Part shown: piece after piece, positions 44,949-55,341 of the stretch | How the letters are laid out: each line of letters begins with the position of its first letter | Numbering within the stretch: position 1 is the stretch's first letter | Assembly: GCA_030345135.1 (NCBI GenBank) | Contig: CP128386.1 | Coordinates: forward strand, 3,624,447 to 3,688,446 | DNA from: Chitinophagaceae bacterium DXS | GTDB lineage: Bacteria; Bacteroidota; Bacteroidia; Chitinophagales; Chitinophagaceae | DNA: 64,000 nt | Reading direction: 5' to 3' | The notes under the pieces: generated by a model | Database searches by the model: none | Told to the model about the DNA's origin: nothing | What the model saw: only the letters and a program-made list of their open reading frames with translations | Position numbers and translations under genes: made by a program

Positions 44949-46586
44949 ATGAAAAATATGTTTTTACTGCTGGCCGCACTGTGTATGTACACTACGGCTC
45001 TTACTCAAGTGGCTGATTCACTGCACCTGGATACGACCATAAATAAAGGCAAGGCCATTGTATTCAAAAACGATACGTTGTTTAAAGTATACACGTCCCT
45101 GGCCAATATAACTCCGGAAGAAAGGGCTACATTAATACAATACCGTCTCAACCGCATTGCGGCACTTGATCACTTCGACCAGGACAAACTGACCATTGTA
45201 AAAGACTCTGCGGGCATGTACAACCTGGCATATGACGGCGCTATTATTATTTATGTGAGTGATAAAGATGCAGCCGCAAACAATATTTCCGCAGAGCGTC
45301 TTGCCAAAAACTACCAGGTGATCATCAGGGACAAAATGTTAGCCTATTTTGCCTTTAAGGAACCCGGGAGCATTGCTATATCAGCCGCCGAAGCGATTGG
45401 GATAATTGTTGCGCTTATTCTTGTAATATATATTGTTAACAAGCTGGTTAAAGTGCTTACAAGAAAATACATTCTGCAGAAACCACTGCCACCAGTTCAG
45501 CTTAATAAATACCAGCTTATTTCGCCTCAAAGATACCGGGCGATTCTTTTACGGCTCATAGGCTTGTTGAGATGGTTATTTATCATATTTGTCGTCTATA
45601 TTTCCCTGCCGCTAATATTTAGCCTGTTTCCCTGGACGAGAAGTTTTGCGGACAGCCTGCTGGACTTTGTTATTAACCCTATGATCTCGATTGTAAAAAG
45701 CTTCGTCAGCTATTTTCCCAACATGATCACTATACTGGTGATTTTTCTTGTAACCCGTTATGCGGTGAAACTCGTCAGGTTTTTCGCGGAAGAAATAACA
45801 AAAGGAAGGCTCACTATAGCAGGCTTTTACGCTGATTGGGCCATGCCAACTTTCAATATTATCAAAGCACTGATGTACATCTTTATGTTTGTCGCCATAT
45901 TTCCTTATCTGCCAGGCGCAAACTCAAAAATATTTCAAGGTGTGTCTGTTTTCCTGGGCATACTTTTCTCTATCGGATCTTCATCAGCAATAGCAAATGT
46001 TGTTGCAGGTATAGTGATCACCTACATGCGTCCTTTTAAAATAGGAGACAGAGTTAAAATAGGCGATGTAACTGGAGATGTGCTGGAAAAAAACCTGTTG
46101 GTCACCAGGATAATAACGATCAAGAACGAAGAGATAACCATGCCTAATGCCAACATTCTTACAGGAGGAACTACCAATTATTCTTCGCTTGCAAAACAAC
46201 AAGGGCTCATACTGCATACAACGATAACCATTGGTTATGATGCACCCTGGCAACAAGTGCAGGCATTGCTGATAAAGGCTGCAAAAGCAACCGTTGGTGT
46301 TAAGGAAGATCCTTCTCCTTTTGTGCTGCAAACAAGCCTGGATGACTATTATGTTTCTTATCAGCTAAATGCATATACAGAGCAGCCACAAATTATGCAG
46401 GATTTATATTCTTTACTGCACCAGAACATCCAGGATTGTTTTAACGAAGCAGGCGTAGAAATTATGTCACCCGCCTATCATTCATTGAGAGATGGTAACA
46501 CCATTGCAATTCCTCCGGATTATCGTCCCGAAGGTTATGAGCCGGATCATTTCACCATTTCATCTATCAATAATGCTAAAAAGTAA
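44949..46586 (+). CDS. MscS-family mechanosensitive channel
   Basis: A 545-residue channel protein. It has a signal peptide and a periplasmic N-terminal region of about 120 residues, several membrane helices (about 145-330), and the MscS beta domain GDRVKIGDVTGDVLEKNLLV followed by TMPNANILTGG. The C-terminus is mixed alpha/beta. It opens under membrane tension to release solutes during osmotic shock. The long periplasmic part suggests a regulatory role beyond the core channel. Its 3' end overlaps the convergent TolC gene by 11 bp. Confidence 0.92.
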   Translation: MKNMFLLLAALCMYTTALTQVADSLHLDTTINKGKAIVFKNDTLFKVYTSLANITPEERATLIQYRLNRIAALDHFDQDKLTIVKDSAGMYNLAYDGAIIIYVSDKDAAANNISAERLAKNYQVIIRDKMLAYFAFKEPGSIAISAAEAIGIIVALILVIYIVNKLVKVLTRKYILQKPLPPVQLNKYQLISPQRYRAILLRLIGLLRWLFIIFVVYISLPLIFSLFPWTRSFADSLLDFVINPMISIVKSFVSYFPNMITILVIFLVTRYAVKLVRFFAEEITKGRLTIAGFYADWAMPTFNIIKALMYIFMFVAIFPYLPGANSKIFQGVSVFLGILFSIGSSSAIANVVAGIVITYMRPFKIGDRVKIGDVTGDVLEKNLLVTRIITIKNEEITMPNANILTGGTTNYSSLAKQQGLILHTTITIGYDAPWQQVQALLIKAAKATVGVKEDPSPFVLQTSLDDYYVSYQLNAYTEQPQIMQDLYSLLHQNIQDCFNEAGVEIMSPAYHSLRDGNTIAIPPDYRPEGYEPDHFTISSINNAKK

Positions 46587-47868
46587 GCGTATAAGTAATT
46601 CTCTTCAGCTCAATCTCTGCAGCTTTTGCGGCATAAGCAAGATTGACTAACAAATAACCGGCATTTTCAAAGCTTTTCTGCGCCTCTCTTACTTCGAGTA
46701 TTGTAGCCTGTCTTAGCTCAAAACGAAGCATGGTGAGATCAAGCAGTTTTTGTGCGAGTTTGTAATTGTCTGTCTGTGATATGTATTGCTGTAATGTATT
46801 GATGTAAGCCTGGTACGTTTTAACCGCATTAGCCGAATAATCACGGATTAGGGTCTGCTTTTGCAATGTTGCATTCTTAACATCTATCTCAGCTACTTTT
46901 TGCTGACGCTTATAAGCCGATCCGTTATAGATGGGAACCGCCAGCGTAAGGCCTAATGTGGGGCCATAAGTCTGGTTGAGCAAGGTAAAACCCGCACCGC
47001 TCTGGCTGCGACTATAACTTAAACCTGTGTTGAAGCGAAGGGCAGGATAGCGCTGCGCGGCAACTTCTTTTACTATATACTGGTTGATCTTGATCTGCTG
47101 GTCAGCAGCAATAATGTCTGGATTGGTAGTAAGTTTTGTTAGAACTGAGTCCAGCTGAAGACTGTTATCTACCAATATTGTATCACTGACTGTAATTACA
47201 GAATCCGCATTCAATGTAAGCAGGGTAAGCAGATCAGCCTTGGCATTTTCTATCACCAGCTCCTGGGATTGTTTTGCCTGTAATAAAGTATTGAGGTCGA
47301 TCTGCGCGAGGTAAATATCCGCATTGTTTGCCAACCCCGCAGATTTCCTTACCTGCAATATTTTGAGTTGTTCCTGCGATGCTTCGATGGATTGCTGAAT
47401 AGTTTTGGTGTAACTCTGTTGCCGTACAATATCAAAATACTTGGTCATTACACCGGCAATGGTGTTCATCACCTGGGAATTAAGTACCTGCTCACTCTGA
47501 TTTTGCAACTCCTGTAAACGCTTTTTTGTTGAAACTACATGCATGCCGTTGTACAAAAGCATGGTTGCTGTAACGGCTGCGTTGGTGCTATTGGCAGCGA
47601 CTCCCGTTCGGTCTGTGGTGGTGCCGTTGGATAGCTTCTGGTTTAATGTTGTAATCTGTTCAAGATTTGACGCAGAGCCTGTAACAACAGGCAATCCACC
47701 AGCCACACCGTAATTGTTTAATATAGTATTTTGTTCAACCGAATTTTTTGCCAGTTGTATATCAAGACTGTTCTTCAACGCAATGCTGATCGCATCCTGC
47801 AGATTCAACTGCTGCTGGGCGCCTGCATGTAAACTGAACAGTAATAGTATACAAAGAATTTTTTTCAT
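46576..47868 (-). CDS. TolC-family outer-membrane efflux protein
   Basis: A 430-residue outer-membrane channel with a signal peptide (to about residue 18). Two TolC-like repeats form long helices and a beta barrel (LNLQDAISIALKNSLDIQLAKNSVEQN; LGLTLAVPIYNGSAYKRQQKVAEIDVKNA). It works with the RND pump and adaptor encoded just upstream on the same strand, giving a three-part efflux system. The 147-bp gap to the pump gene contains a heptamer pair. Confidence 0.94.
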   Translation of the reverse strand: MKKILCILLLFSLHAGAQQQLNLQDAISIALKNSLDIQLAKNSVEQNTILNNYGVAGGLPVVTGSASNLEQITTLNQKLSNGTTTDRTGVAANSTNAAVTATMLLYNGMHVVSTKKRLQELQNQSEQVLNSQVMNTIAGVMTKYFDIVRQQSYTKTIQQSIEASQEQLKILQVRKSAGLANNADIYLAQIDLNTLLQAKQSQELVIENAKADLLTLLTLNADSVITVSDTILVDNSLQLDSVLTKLTTNPDIIAADQQIKINQYIVKEVAAQRYPALRFNTGLSYSRSQSGAGFTLLNQTYGPTLGLTLAVPIYNGSAYKRQQKVAEIDVKNATLQKQTLIRDYSANAVKTYQAYINTLQQYISQTDNYKLAQKLLDLTMLRFELRQATILEVREAQKSFENAGYLLVNLAYAAKAAEIELKRITYTLTF

Positions 47869-47891
47869 GTTTGTGTTTATAAAAGAAAGTT

Positions 47892-48002
47892 ATGCGTTTT
47901 ACGTTTTACGTTTTTTAGAGCGAAGACTAAATCGGGTAAAGCCTTCTGTTTTTAACTTCATAATTACTTGCTTCGCTGATATCAACGTATAACGTAAAAC
48001 TT
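47892..48002. repeat. Heptamer repeat, TTTTACG family, inverted pair
   Basis: TTTTACG words (47896-47915), a spacer of about 70 bp, then inverse words (ACGTATA, ACGTAAA, 47983-48002). The pair lies between the RND and TolC genes, about 13 bp past the RND stop. Confidence 0.7.
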
Positions 48003-48014
48003 ATTACTTAAAAG

Positions 48015-51000
48015 TTATTCCGTTATATTGGTTTTATGTGCCTTATGTTTTCCTGATAAAAATGTATAGATCGCAGGAATAACAAATAACGTAAGGATAA
48101 GCGAAAATATGATGCCGCCAACAACTACAATACCCAACGGAATCCTGCTCGTTGACGCTGCACCAAGGCTCAGTGCGATAGGCAACGCTCCAAGAGATGT
48201 TGCAAGACTTGTCATTAAGATCGGCCTTAAACGCTGTTGTGCTGCTTCTACAACCGCTTCCATTTTCGACAATCCCATCTCTCTTTTCTGGTTAGCAAAT
48301 TCTACAATTAAGATACCATTCTTGGTTACAAGCCCGATCAGCATGATCATTCCAATCTCTGAAAAGATGTTCAGGGTTTGACCAAACAGCCACAAGCTCA
48401 ATAACGCCCCTGCAAAAGCCAGAGGTACTGTAAACATGATACTCAGTGGATCCACAAAACTTTCGAACTGCGCGGCCAGGATAAGATAAATGAGTATCAG
48501 CGCCAATCCAAATGCAAACAGGATGTTTGAAGAGCTTTCCACATAGTCACGCGAAGAACCACTTAAAGCAGTTTGAAAACTGGGATCGAGTAATTTATTG
48601 GCTATTCCCTGCATGGCCTGTATACCATCGCCAATGGTATAACCTTCAGATAACGAAGCAGAAATTGTGGCAGCCTTATACCTGTTAAAGTGAAACAATG
48701 TAGACGGATTTGTGCTCTCCTGCATATTGACAACTGCATCCAATGGAATATTTTGTCCACTCGCATTTTTTACGTAGAGTTTTTCGATATCTGCCGGTTT
48801 GTTACGCACCGGTCTGTCCACCTGGCCTATCACCTGGTATTGATATCCGTTCATGATGAAGTATGCCATTCTTCCTCCGCTAAAGGCTGACTGCATGGTT
48901 GCAATAACATCTGCTGTTGAAAGACCAAGATCCTTAATCTTCATCCTGTCCACAGTTATCCGCAGCTCAGGCTTGTTGAACTTCAGGTTAACATCCACGT
49001 TGGCAAATGTTTTATCCTTCCTGGCTTCTTCCAAAAATTTTGGAATGATGTCTTTCAGTTTATTTATATCCTGGTTCTGCAATACGAACTGAACAGGTAA
49101 GCTTGTTCTGGCACCGGAACCAACAGAGATGGTTTGCTCCTGGATGGCAAAAATTCTTGCCTCATTAAATCGTCCCAGCTTACGTTGAAGATCATTCACG
49201 ATTTCGTTCTGACTGCGTTTTCTGAGCTTGGGATCTACAAGACCAATACGGGGCTGCGAAGTATTTACCGAACCTCCGGCAGGAGTTCTTGCAAAAACGA
49301 AATCCCTTTCAGGAACAGAGTCATATAAGAAATCTGCAAATTTTGAAGTAAGCTTGTCCATCGCGCTGAAACTTGTTCCTTCAGCGCCGGTGGCAGTAAA
49401 GCGGATACTGCTTCTGTCCTCAAGCGGGGCGATCTCACTTTTTAGATTTCTAAACACCAGGAATATGCATGCTACACACAAAAGAATAATGACAACTGCA
49501 GCCCATCTGACTTTCATGAATTTTTCCAGCAGGCGTCTATAACCGTTTTCCATGCCCTGGAAGAAAGGTTCGGTTTTCATGTAGAACCAACCATGAGAAC
49601 TATCCTTTCTGGTAAGATATACGTTCAATACAGGGGTAATCGTAAGCGATACAAAGGCCGAGATTAATACCGCGGCAGCAAGTACAACACCAAATTCACG
49701 GAACAGCCTTCCGACAAATCCTTCAAGGAAAATTACCGGAAGAAACACGACTGCTAACGTGATAGAGGTTGAGATAACCGCAAAAAAGATTTCTTTACTT
49801 CCTTCCAATGCAGCTTTACGGATTGGCAGCCCTTCTTCTAATTTCCGGAAGATGTTTTCCGTTACAACAATACCATCATCCACCACAAGTCCCGTTGCCA
49901 ACACAATCCCGAGCAACGTTAGGATATTGATGGAGAATCCGGCAATATACATAATGAAGAACGTTGCGATCAGCGAGATGGGGATATCTATCAAAGGTCT
50001 TATTGCGATCAACCAGTTTCTGAAGAAGAAGAAGATAACCAACACCACAAGCCCAAATGCTATCAGTAGTGTTTCCTCAACCTCTGCAAGAGAGTGGCGG
50101 ATGTTGAGCGTGTTATCGATAAGCACGTTAACCTCAACGCCGGATTTGTTAGAAGCTTTTATTTCGTCAAGCCTTTTGTATAATTCGTCTGCAATTGCAA
50201 TGTTGTTAGCACCGGGCTGAGGAACGATCGCAAGGCCTACTGCGTTAACACCATTGTATCTCCAGCTTTGCTCCATTTGTTCAGGACCAAGTTCTACGCG
50301 CGCGATATCATTCAATCTTACAATACCTGCGGAATCCTGTCTGATAATCAGGTCCCGGAACTGCTGTTCAGATGTAAGCCTTCCCAATGTGCGGATGGTT
50401 AATTCGGTATTATCACCATATATCTTTCCCGGGGGAAGCTCAACGTTTTCGGTTCTTAAAGCAAGGCTTATATCGGTAAACGCAATATTATAGGCGCTCA
50501 TTTTGTCCGGGTTAAGCCATAAACGCATTGCGTAACGTTTCTGGCCGAAGATGAATACAGAGCTAACATCATTGATGGTTTGAAGCTGCTGTTGCAATAC
50601 GTTTTCCGCATAATCGCTCAGCTGCATTAATCCTTTAGTGCGGCTTTGTACTGCGAGGATAACGATGGGATCACTATTGGCATCTGCCTTGGCAACAACG
50701 GGGGGCGCATCTATGTCGAGCGGAAGACTTCGCTGAGCCTGGCTCACTTTATCACGTACATCACTCGCTGCAGCTTCAAGATCCACACCCAGGTTAAACT
50801 CTACGGTTATCTGGCTGCTTCCTAATGAGCTGGAAGAGGTGATTGTTCTGATACCAGGGATACCGTTGATCTGTTTTTCCAGTGGTTCGGTTATCTGGCT
50901 TTCTATAATGTCGGGGTTCGCTCCCGTGTAAGAAGTGGTAACTGTAATGATTGGCGGATCAATTGCCGGATAATCCCTTACAGCCAGAAATGTGTAGCCG

Positions 51001-51080
51001 ACAATTCCAAACAGGATGATCATAAGATTCATCACTGTGGCCAATACAGGGCGTTTCAGCGATAATTCAGAAATATTCAT
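48015..51080 (-). CDS. RND efflux pump, inner-membrane permease
   Basis: A 1021-residue pump of the AcrB/MexF class with 12 membrane helices and two large periplasmic loops. The proton-relay pair lies in VVDDGIVV of helix 4, and the family start is MNISELSLKRPVLATVMNLMI. It takes substrate from the periplasm or membrane and drives it out with protons. The adaptor gene lies 49 bp upstream and the TolC gene 147 bp downstream. The substrate is not defined by sequence; drugs, bile salts or lipids are typical. Confidence 0.96.
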   Translation of the reverse strand: MNISELSLKRPVLATVMNLMIILFGIVGYTFLAVRDYPAIDPPIITVTTSYTGANPDIIESQITEPLEKQINGIPGIRTITSSSSLGSSQITVEFNLGVDLEAAASDVRDKVSQAQRSLPLDIDAPPVVAKADANSDPIVILAVQSRTKGLMQLSDYAENVLQQQLQTINDVSSVFIFGQKRYAMRLWLNPDKMSAYNIAFTDISLALRTENVELPPGKIYGDNTELTIRTLGRLTSEQQFRDLIIRQDSAGIVRLNDIARVELGPEQMEQSWRYNGVNAVGLAIVPQPGANNIAIADELYKRLDEIKASNKSGVEVNVLIDNTLNIRHSLAEVEETLLIAFGLVVLVIFFFFRNWLIAIRPLIDIPISLIATFFIMYIAGFSINILTLLGIVLATGLVVDDGIVVTENIFRKLEEGLPIRKAALEGSKEIFFAVISTSITLAVVFLPVIFLEGFVGRLFREFGVVLAAAVLISAFVSLTITPVLNVYLTRKDSSHGWFYMKTEPFFQGMENGYRRLLEKFMKVRWAAVVIILLCVACIFLVFRNLKSEIAPLEDRSSIRFTATGAEGTSFSAMDKLTSKFADFLYDSVPERDFVFARTPAGGSVNTSQPRIGLVDPKLRKRSQNEIVNDLQRKLGRFNEARIFAIQEQTISVGSGARTSLPVQFVLQNQDINKLKDIIPKFLEEARKDKTFANVDVNLKFNKPELRITVDRMKIKDLGLSTADVIATMQSAFSGGRMAYFIMNGYQYQVIGQVDRPVRNKPADIEKLYVKNASGQNIPLDAVVNMQESTNPSTLFHFNRYKAATISASLSEGYTIGDGIQAMQGIANKLLDPSFQTALSGSSRDYVESSSNILFAFGLALILIYLILAAQFESFVDPLSIMFTVPLAFAGALLSLWLFGQTLNIFSEIGMIMLIGLVTKNGILIVEFANQKREMGLSKMEAVVEAAQQRLRPILMTSLATSLGALPIALSLGAASTSRIPLGIVVVGGIIFSLILTLFVIPAIYTFLSGKHKAHKTNITE

Positions 51081-51129
51081 GAGCGATGAATAGGATGTTT
51101 AATGGATACAGTGCAGCGGGTGTAACTAA

Positions 51130-52203
51130 TTACTGGGTTTGTGATGCCAGTTGTTCAAGCGTTTTAACGCTCCGTACTTTTAATTCAGCTTTAGGCCTTG
51201 CAAATAACACACCAGTAACAACCACCGAATCTCCTTCTTTAACACCGGTAGTTACTTCTACATTATCTGCTTCACGCTCCCCTGTTTGCACCGTCACAAA
51301 AGCAGCATGACCGTTCTTAACCAATACAACCTGTTTATTTTTATCGTCCGGAATAATGCAGTTGGTAGGAATCATAATGGCTTTCTTATCAACACCTGCA
51401 TTTACATACATTTTTACAAATGCTCCCGGATTTGCTGTTCCATTCAAAAGAATAGTCCGCACTTTAAGATTACGCGTTGCCTGGTTAATCTGAGGCTCAA
51501 TGGCAACTATTTCAGCTTTTTGATTTTTATCCGCAGATACATCCACTTTTACGTCAACAATATTGCCAACCTTAATGATATTACTGTATTGTTCAGGCAA
51601 AGTAAAATCAATCTTGATCTTGCTTACCTGTTGCATAGTGGCGATAACCGTTGCTGAAGAAACATACGCGCCTGGGCTTACCTGTCTTAAACCCACAACA
51701 CCATCAAAAGGTGCTTTCACTACTGCTTTATCAATCAAAGCCTGCGTATATTGTATATCCGCTTTATAACCATTTACCTGGTTTAGAGCTGCATCGTAAT
51801 CGCTTTGGTTAATTCCTTCTACTGCAAGCAATTGCCTGTAGCGTTGTTCTGTTTTTTCTGCCAGATCCAATAACACTTTGCTTTTTTCCAGTTGTGCACG
51901 CAGATCGGCATCATTGACCCTCGCAATAACAGTTCCTTTAGAAACACTCTGACCTTCCGGAACGCTTAGATAAATGAGGCGACCGGCAATTTCCGGGCGA
52001 AGTTCTACATACTCATTTGCCACAACTGTTCCGTTGGCTTCAATAATATTGTTTATACTTTGATTGGATGCAACAATAACATCGACAATAGGCGTAGTTT
52101 GACCACTTTTAGGCGGATCCTGCTTTTTTCCACTGCAAGAAAGTAAACATAGTGGCAGGGAAAGGCTACATATAGTATTCCTAAACAGAACTTTATATTC
52201 CAT
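51130..52203 (-). CDS. RND efflux periplasmic adaptor
   Basis: From ATG 52203 (MEYKVLFRNTICSLSL) the protein has 357 residues and a lipobox (LLSC, Cys near 23). It has the adaptor layout: barrel-sandwich hybrid domain (VELRPEIAGRLIYLSVPEGQSVSKG), helical hairpin (LRAQLEKSKVLLDLAEKTEQRYRQLL), beta-barrel domain and membrane-proximal domain. It links the RND pump to TolC. It is the first gene of the operon; an upstream start seven codons earlier is possible. Confidence 0.93.
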   Translation of the reverse strand: MEYKVLFRNTICSLSLPLCLLSCSGKKQDPPKSGQTTPIVDVIVASNQSINNIIEANGTVVANEYVELRPEIAGRLIYLSVPEGQSVSKGTVIARVNDADLRAQLEKSKVLLDLAEKTEQRYRQLLAVEGINQSDYDAALNQVNGYKADIQYTQALIDKAVVKAPFDGVVGLRQVSPGAYVSSATVIATMQQVSKIKIDFTLPEQYSNIIKVGNIVDVKVDVSADKNQKAEIVAIEPQINQATRNLKVRTILLNGTANPGAFVKMYVNAGVDKKAIMIPTNCIIPDDKNKQVVLVKNGHAAFVTVQTGEREADNVEVTTGVKEGDSVVVTGVLFARPKAELKVRSVKTLEQLASQTQ

Positions 52204-52301
52204 GATAACTTTTTCTGGGGCCAATAAAGATAGAAAGATTTAAACCGATTTAAGCGGTCTTTAATATTGCTCGGTGAACAGGGGGGAAAATAAGGTGAAG
52301 A

Positions 52302-52547
52302 GAGCTATCAGCTATTAGCTATCAGCTTTCAGCTCTTTGCTGTCTCGTCTTAAAGTACTGACGTCTATAAAAAGTTGTTTGCAGATTTCTGGGCTTACAT
52401 TATGACTATTTAATATGAAGCTTTCTCTTTGTTTGAATAAAAAAGCTCGCGTAAATCGCGAGCTTAATCTTTTAAAAGAACTGCACTCAAGAGAACTTTT
52501 AGCTTCTCAACAGCAGCTGATAGCTGATAGCTAAAAGCTGACAGCTA
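52302..52547. repeat. Heptamer repeat, AGCTNNN family, inverted pair around a terminator
   Basis: Left arm words AGCTATC, AGCTATT, AGCTATC, AGCTTTC (52302-52345) and an inverse right arm (AGCTGAT, AGCTGAT, AGCTAAA, AGCTGAC; 52509-52547) flank about 165 bp. The right arm ends in the TAG stop of the MG2/plug gene. The true terminator (52439-52465) lies between the arms. Confidence 0.85.
52439..52465 (-). terminator. Terminator after the MG2/plug protein gene
   Basis: A perfect 9-bp stem (52443-52451 with 52457-52465, arm AAGCTCGCG), loop TAAAT, and a T6 run when read on the minus strand. Confidence 0.85.
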
Positions 52548-54959
52548 TTCATACACTTGTTCAATGTGTGTGAGCTTACCATCTTTAGTAACACCTTCAA
52601 CTATAACCCTGTATTTTTCAGTGATATCATTGTTATAGAATGTAAGCCTGATTTTATGGTTTTCCTGGGTAGTAAGCACGTAAGGATTCCAGTATAAGGT
52701 GGAGCGCACGTCACTATGTTCATTTCTTTCGTCGAATGTTTCATAGTTAGGCGAATAAAATTCTTTCATTGTTGAATAACCCCAAACAATTTTTGTTGGG
52801 AGACCTTTGCCCGGAGCCTGCTTTACATCGCCACCTTTACGGGTGTACACCGCAATTGCACCATTGCTACCCCCACCAAAGCTACCGAAAAAAGGAGGCG
52901 TAAATGCCTTAACATAAGCTACGTCGGGCATGGGGATATTTTGCAGTTGCTGAACATCTACTTTCATTTCGTCAAGGTAAACATCAGGCGCGCCGCCCCT
53001 CCACATCAGGCTTGTGTTGGAAGGAGCTCCTGTTATTTGTAAACCGGCAACACGTCCCTGCAGATAAGTAAAGATATTCATCTGGCCTTGTGCTGCTATA
53101 TCGTTCGCAACATCAAAACTTGTGGAATTGCCACCGGAAAATAATCCGGATGTATATTTTTCATCAAGCACCTGTTGTGGTGATTTAGTTCTTGATTTAA
53201 CGGTAACACCTTCGAGTGTAGTGCCTTGCAATAACTTTTCCAGGCGCGCCTGTTCGTCAGCAAAGTATTTTGCCCTGGCATTGCCGGTAGTATCGTTAAG
53301 CATATAAGCAAAAAGGCTTTTATTAAGACTAACCTTGCCCGGGGTTGTAAGCAATCCGCTTGTAAACCTGACCTCAACCGCAGATTCTAATCCTCTTGCC
53401 TTACCAAACTGGTAATGGATCTTTAAGGAATCGAAAAATACGAAGCCTGGCTGTTTAAATGATCCATCCTTCGCAATCGGAAATGTAAGCATCTGTGTTG
53501 ATGAATCTTTACCCTGCACAATAGCAAACAGATCACCGGATTCACGCATTTGCATTGGGGTAGCACCGAAAACTTTACCTCCGAGTTCTGCATACGCTGT
53601 GTCTGCAGGATACTTTATCTGAGGCAGAATGCCTTTAGCCAGTTCGCCCCATTTAAACCTGCGCCATCCGTTGGTGAGCATTACATAATCCAGGTTATTT
53701 CTAACGGTATCGTTATCTGAAGAAAAATAATACCAGGGATTGTGTATATATCCTTTCAGTTCACTTCCCAGTAACAAATGAGAAACAAGGTTGTTGCTAC
53801 TGTCTGCAGCAATACCTGCATCTGTAACGGCCACAGAAAGATTAGCAGCAACAGTGTCCGGTAAATCTATTTCTAATGTATTCTTGCCACGTTTGCCAAG
53901 ATTTAATGAATAAAAATCGACATTCGGTTTAAATATTGCGTCGTTGTTGTTCACAAAACAAATACGTTCTGCCACGGGAGTGTATGAATCATCAAACAAT
54001 GTAACCTGCAGGATACCGCTTGGCAATTGTGCTGTAGGAATTGAGCCTCCGATAGCGGATGTTTCTTCCAGCCTTACATTGGCCTTATATACCAACTGCT
54101 GGTAAGTGGTTGCAATAATATGCAGTTGTTTTAAAGCGGCCGGAACATTTTCACTTCTTTTAATAAGAAAGTTAGCCTTGCCCTGGCTGGGGATGATAGC
54201 GACAGTTGCTCCGAAAGTTTTAGCTGCAGGCAACGGTGTTTCATAAGCATTGTTTGCGTCATCTGTCCATTTGGCTTTATAAGTTACTCCTGCCGCAGGT
54301 TCCAGCGTAAATACACCCATGCCATCATGTACACTTGCAAATTTGCCAACGGTCTCGCCTTTGCTGCTGACAATGGTACCCTTTGCTTTTACCGGCTCTC
54401 CTATCTCGTTCGTAGCCTTAAATGCAACTTTTGAAGAAATGCCTTCAATTAAATCGCCTCCTTCCGGGAAAAACTGAATGAGAGACTTAAACTTAACCGG
54501 CTGTGCAGTACCCGCAGAAGCTTTCTTTGGTGCTATTCTTATTGCTTTATTGAAAAGAAATGCAGTGTCGAAGTTCAACATCCATTTAGTATATGCCCTT
54601 GCATTGATGATCTTTCCGGTATAGCCGGCCGGTATGTCTAACTGACCACGCGCTGAAGATTCAATAATGGGCGACGATGTATGTTGGATGAGATTGCCGT
54701 CAGCATCCGTCCAGTCAATGTAAAAACTTTTACTTATTTCGGAATTTTCAATGCCTGCCATCAGATAGGCTTTAAACCAAATAGTTTCTCCGGGAGAATA
54801 TAACCCTTTGTCAAATTGTATATATACACGTTCCTGTAAATAATCACTTCCATATCTGGCCATGGCTGTATCCAACGCAGTTTGCGCTTTGGCAAAAGAA
54901 AAAAGTCCTGCACAGAAAATGGTAAACAACAGGCCTCTTTTAAAAACTACATGCTTCAT
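52545..54959 (-). CDS. MG2-like and TonB-plug domain outer-membrane-associated protein
   Basis: I start at ATG 54959 (MKHVVFKRGLLFTIFCAGLF), 804 residues; the longer frame runs through a decamer repeat and past a -7 promoter element. A signal peptide is followed by MG2/alpha-2-macroglobulin-like beta domains (YIQFDKGLYSPGETIWFKAYL) and several Ig-like domains. Near residues 615-720 is a TonB plug-type domain (FTYLQGRVAGLQITGA). There is no barrel. Such proteins are frequent in Bacteroidota, but their role is unsettled; export or surface display of large proteins has been suggested. Confidence 0.85.
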   Translation of the reverse strand: MKHVVFKRGLLFTIFCAGLFSFAKAQTALDTAMARYGSDYLQERVYIQFDKGLYSPGETIWFKAYLMAGIENSEISKSFYIDWTDADGNLIQHTSSPIIESSARGQLDIPAGYTGKIINARAYTKWMLNFDTAFLFNKAIRIAPKKASAGTAQPVKFKSLIQFFPEGGDLIEGISSKVAFKATNEIGEPVKAKGTIVSSKGETVGKFASVHDGMGVFTLEPAAGVTYKAKWTDDANNAYETPLPAAKTFGATVAIIPSQGKANFLIKRSENVPAALKQLHIIATTYQQLVYKANVRLEETSAIGGSIPTAQLPSGILQVTLFDDSYTPVAERICFVNNNDAIFKPNVDFYSLNLGKRGKNTLEIDLPDTVAANLSVAVTDAGIAADSSNNLVSHLLLGSELKGYIHNPWYYFSSDNDTVRNNLDYVMLTNGWRRFKWGELAKGILPQIKYPADTAYAELGGKVFGATPMQMRESGDLFAIVQGKDSSTQMLTFPIAKDGSFKQPGFVFFDSLKIHYQFGKARGLESAVEVRFTSGLLTTPGKVSLNKSLFAYMLNDTTGNARAKYFADEQARLEKLLQGTTLEGVTVKSRTKSPQQVLDEKYTSGLFSGGNSTSFDVANDIAAQGQMNIFTYLQGRVAGLQITGAPSNTSLMWRGGAPDVYLDEMKVDVQQLQNIPMPDVAYVKAFTPPFFGSFGGGSNGAIAVYTRKGGDVKQAPGKGLPTKIVWGYSTMKEFYSPNYETFDERNEHSDVRSTLYWNPYVLTTQENHKIRLTFYNNDITEKYRVIVEGVTKDGKLTHIEQVYE

Positions 54960-55007
54960 ATTACGAGATTGCTTAATTCTTATAGAAGGAATAAAAATAA
55001 AACGATT

Positions 55008-55015
55008 CAAATATA
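55008..55015 (-). promoter_or_regulatory. -7 element for the MG2/plug gene
   Basis: TATATTTG (minus strand) fits TAnnTTTG, about 48 bp before the ATG at 54959. A TTG lies upstream with a short 15-bp spacer. It supports the shorter start. Confidence 0.5.
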
Positions 55016-55039
55016 TTATAACAACCTTAACAATTTGTG

Positions 55040-55290
55040 TAGAACGTTTTTTGCGGAACCACGGAGGCACAGGCGACACAATGGAACGCGGCTTTTTTGC
55101 CACAAAGACTCGAAGACCAAAGAAGTACAAAGTTTTTTTGAAACCGAGGCACGAAGAGCACAAAAAGAATCACGGGATTTTGGAAAGCCACAAATACGTG
55201 AAGAGCATCAAACAAGGCAAAGGAATATTAAAATCTATACTTAGTGCTCCTTAGTGTTTTTGTGGCTTAGTGGTTCCCCGAAAAGAAATA
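55040..55290. repeat. Decamer-type repeat, inverted pair
   Basis: Words with CACGGAGGCA and CACAAAGACT cores (55040-55190) and an inverse block of TTAGTGNTCC type words (55235-55285). The block lies between the divergent starts of the MG2/plug and beta-lactamase-like genes. It relates to the arrays at 10.07 and 33.6 kb. Confidence 0.65.
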
Positions 55291-55341
55291 TCCTGTGTTC
55301 TTGGGTCTTCTTCTTTCCATAAAATTGCTAACTTAACATCC

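Noticed and set aside
54960..55163. Longer start of the MG2/plug gene (68 extra codons)
   Set aside because: The extension is encoded by decamer repeat and a promoter element; the signal peptide begins at the internal Met.
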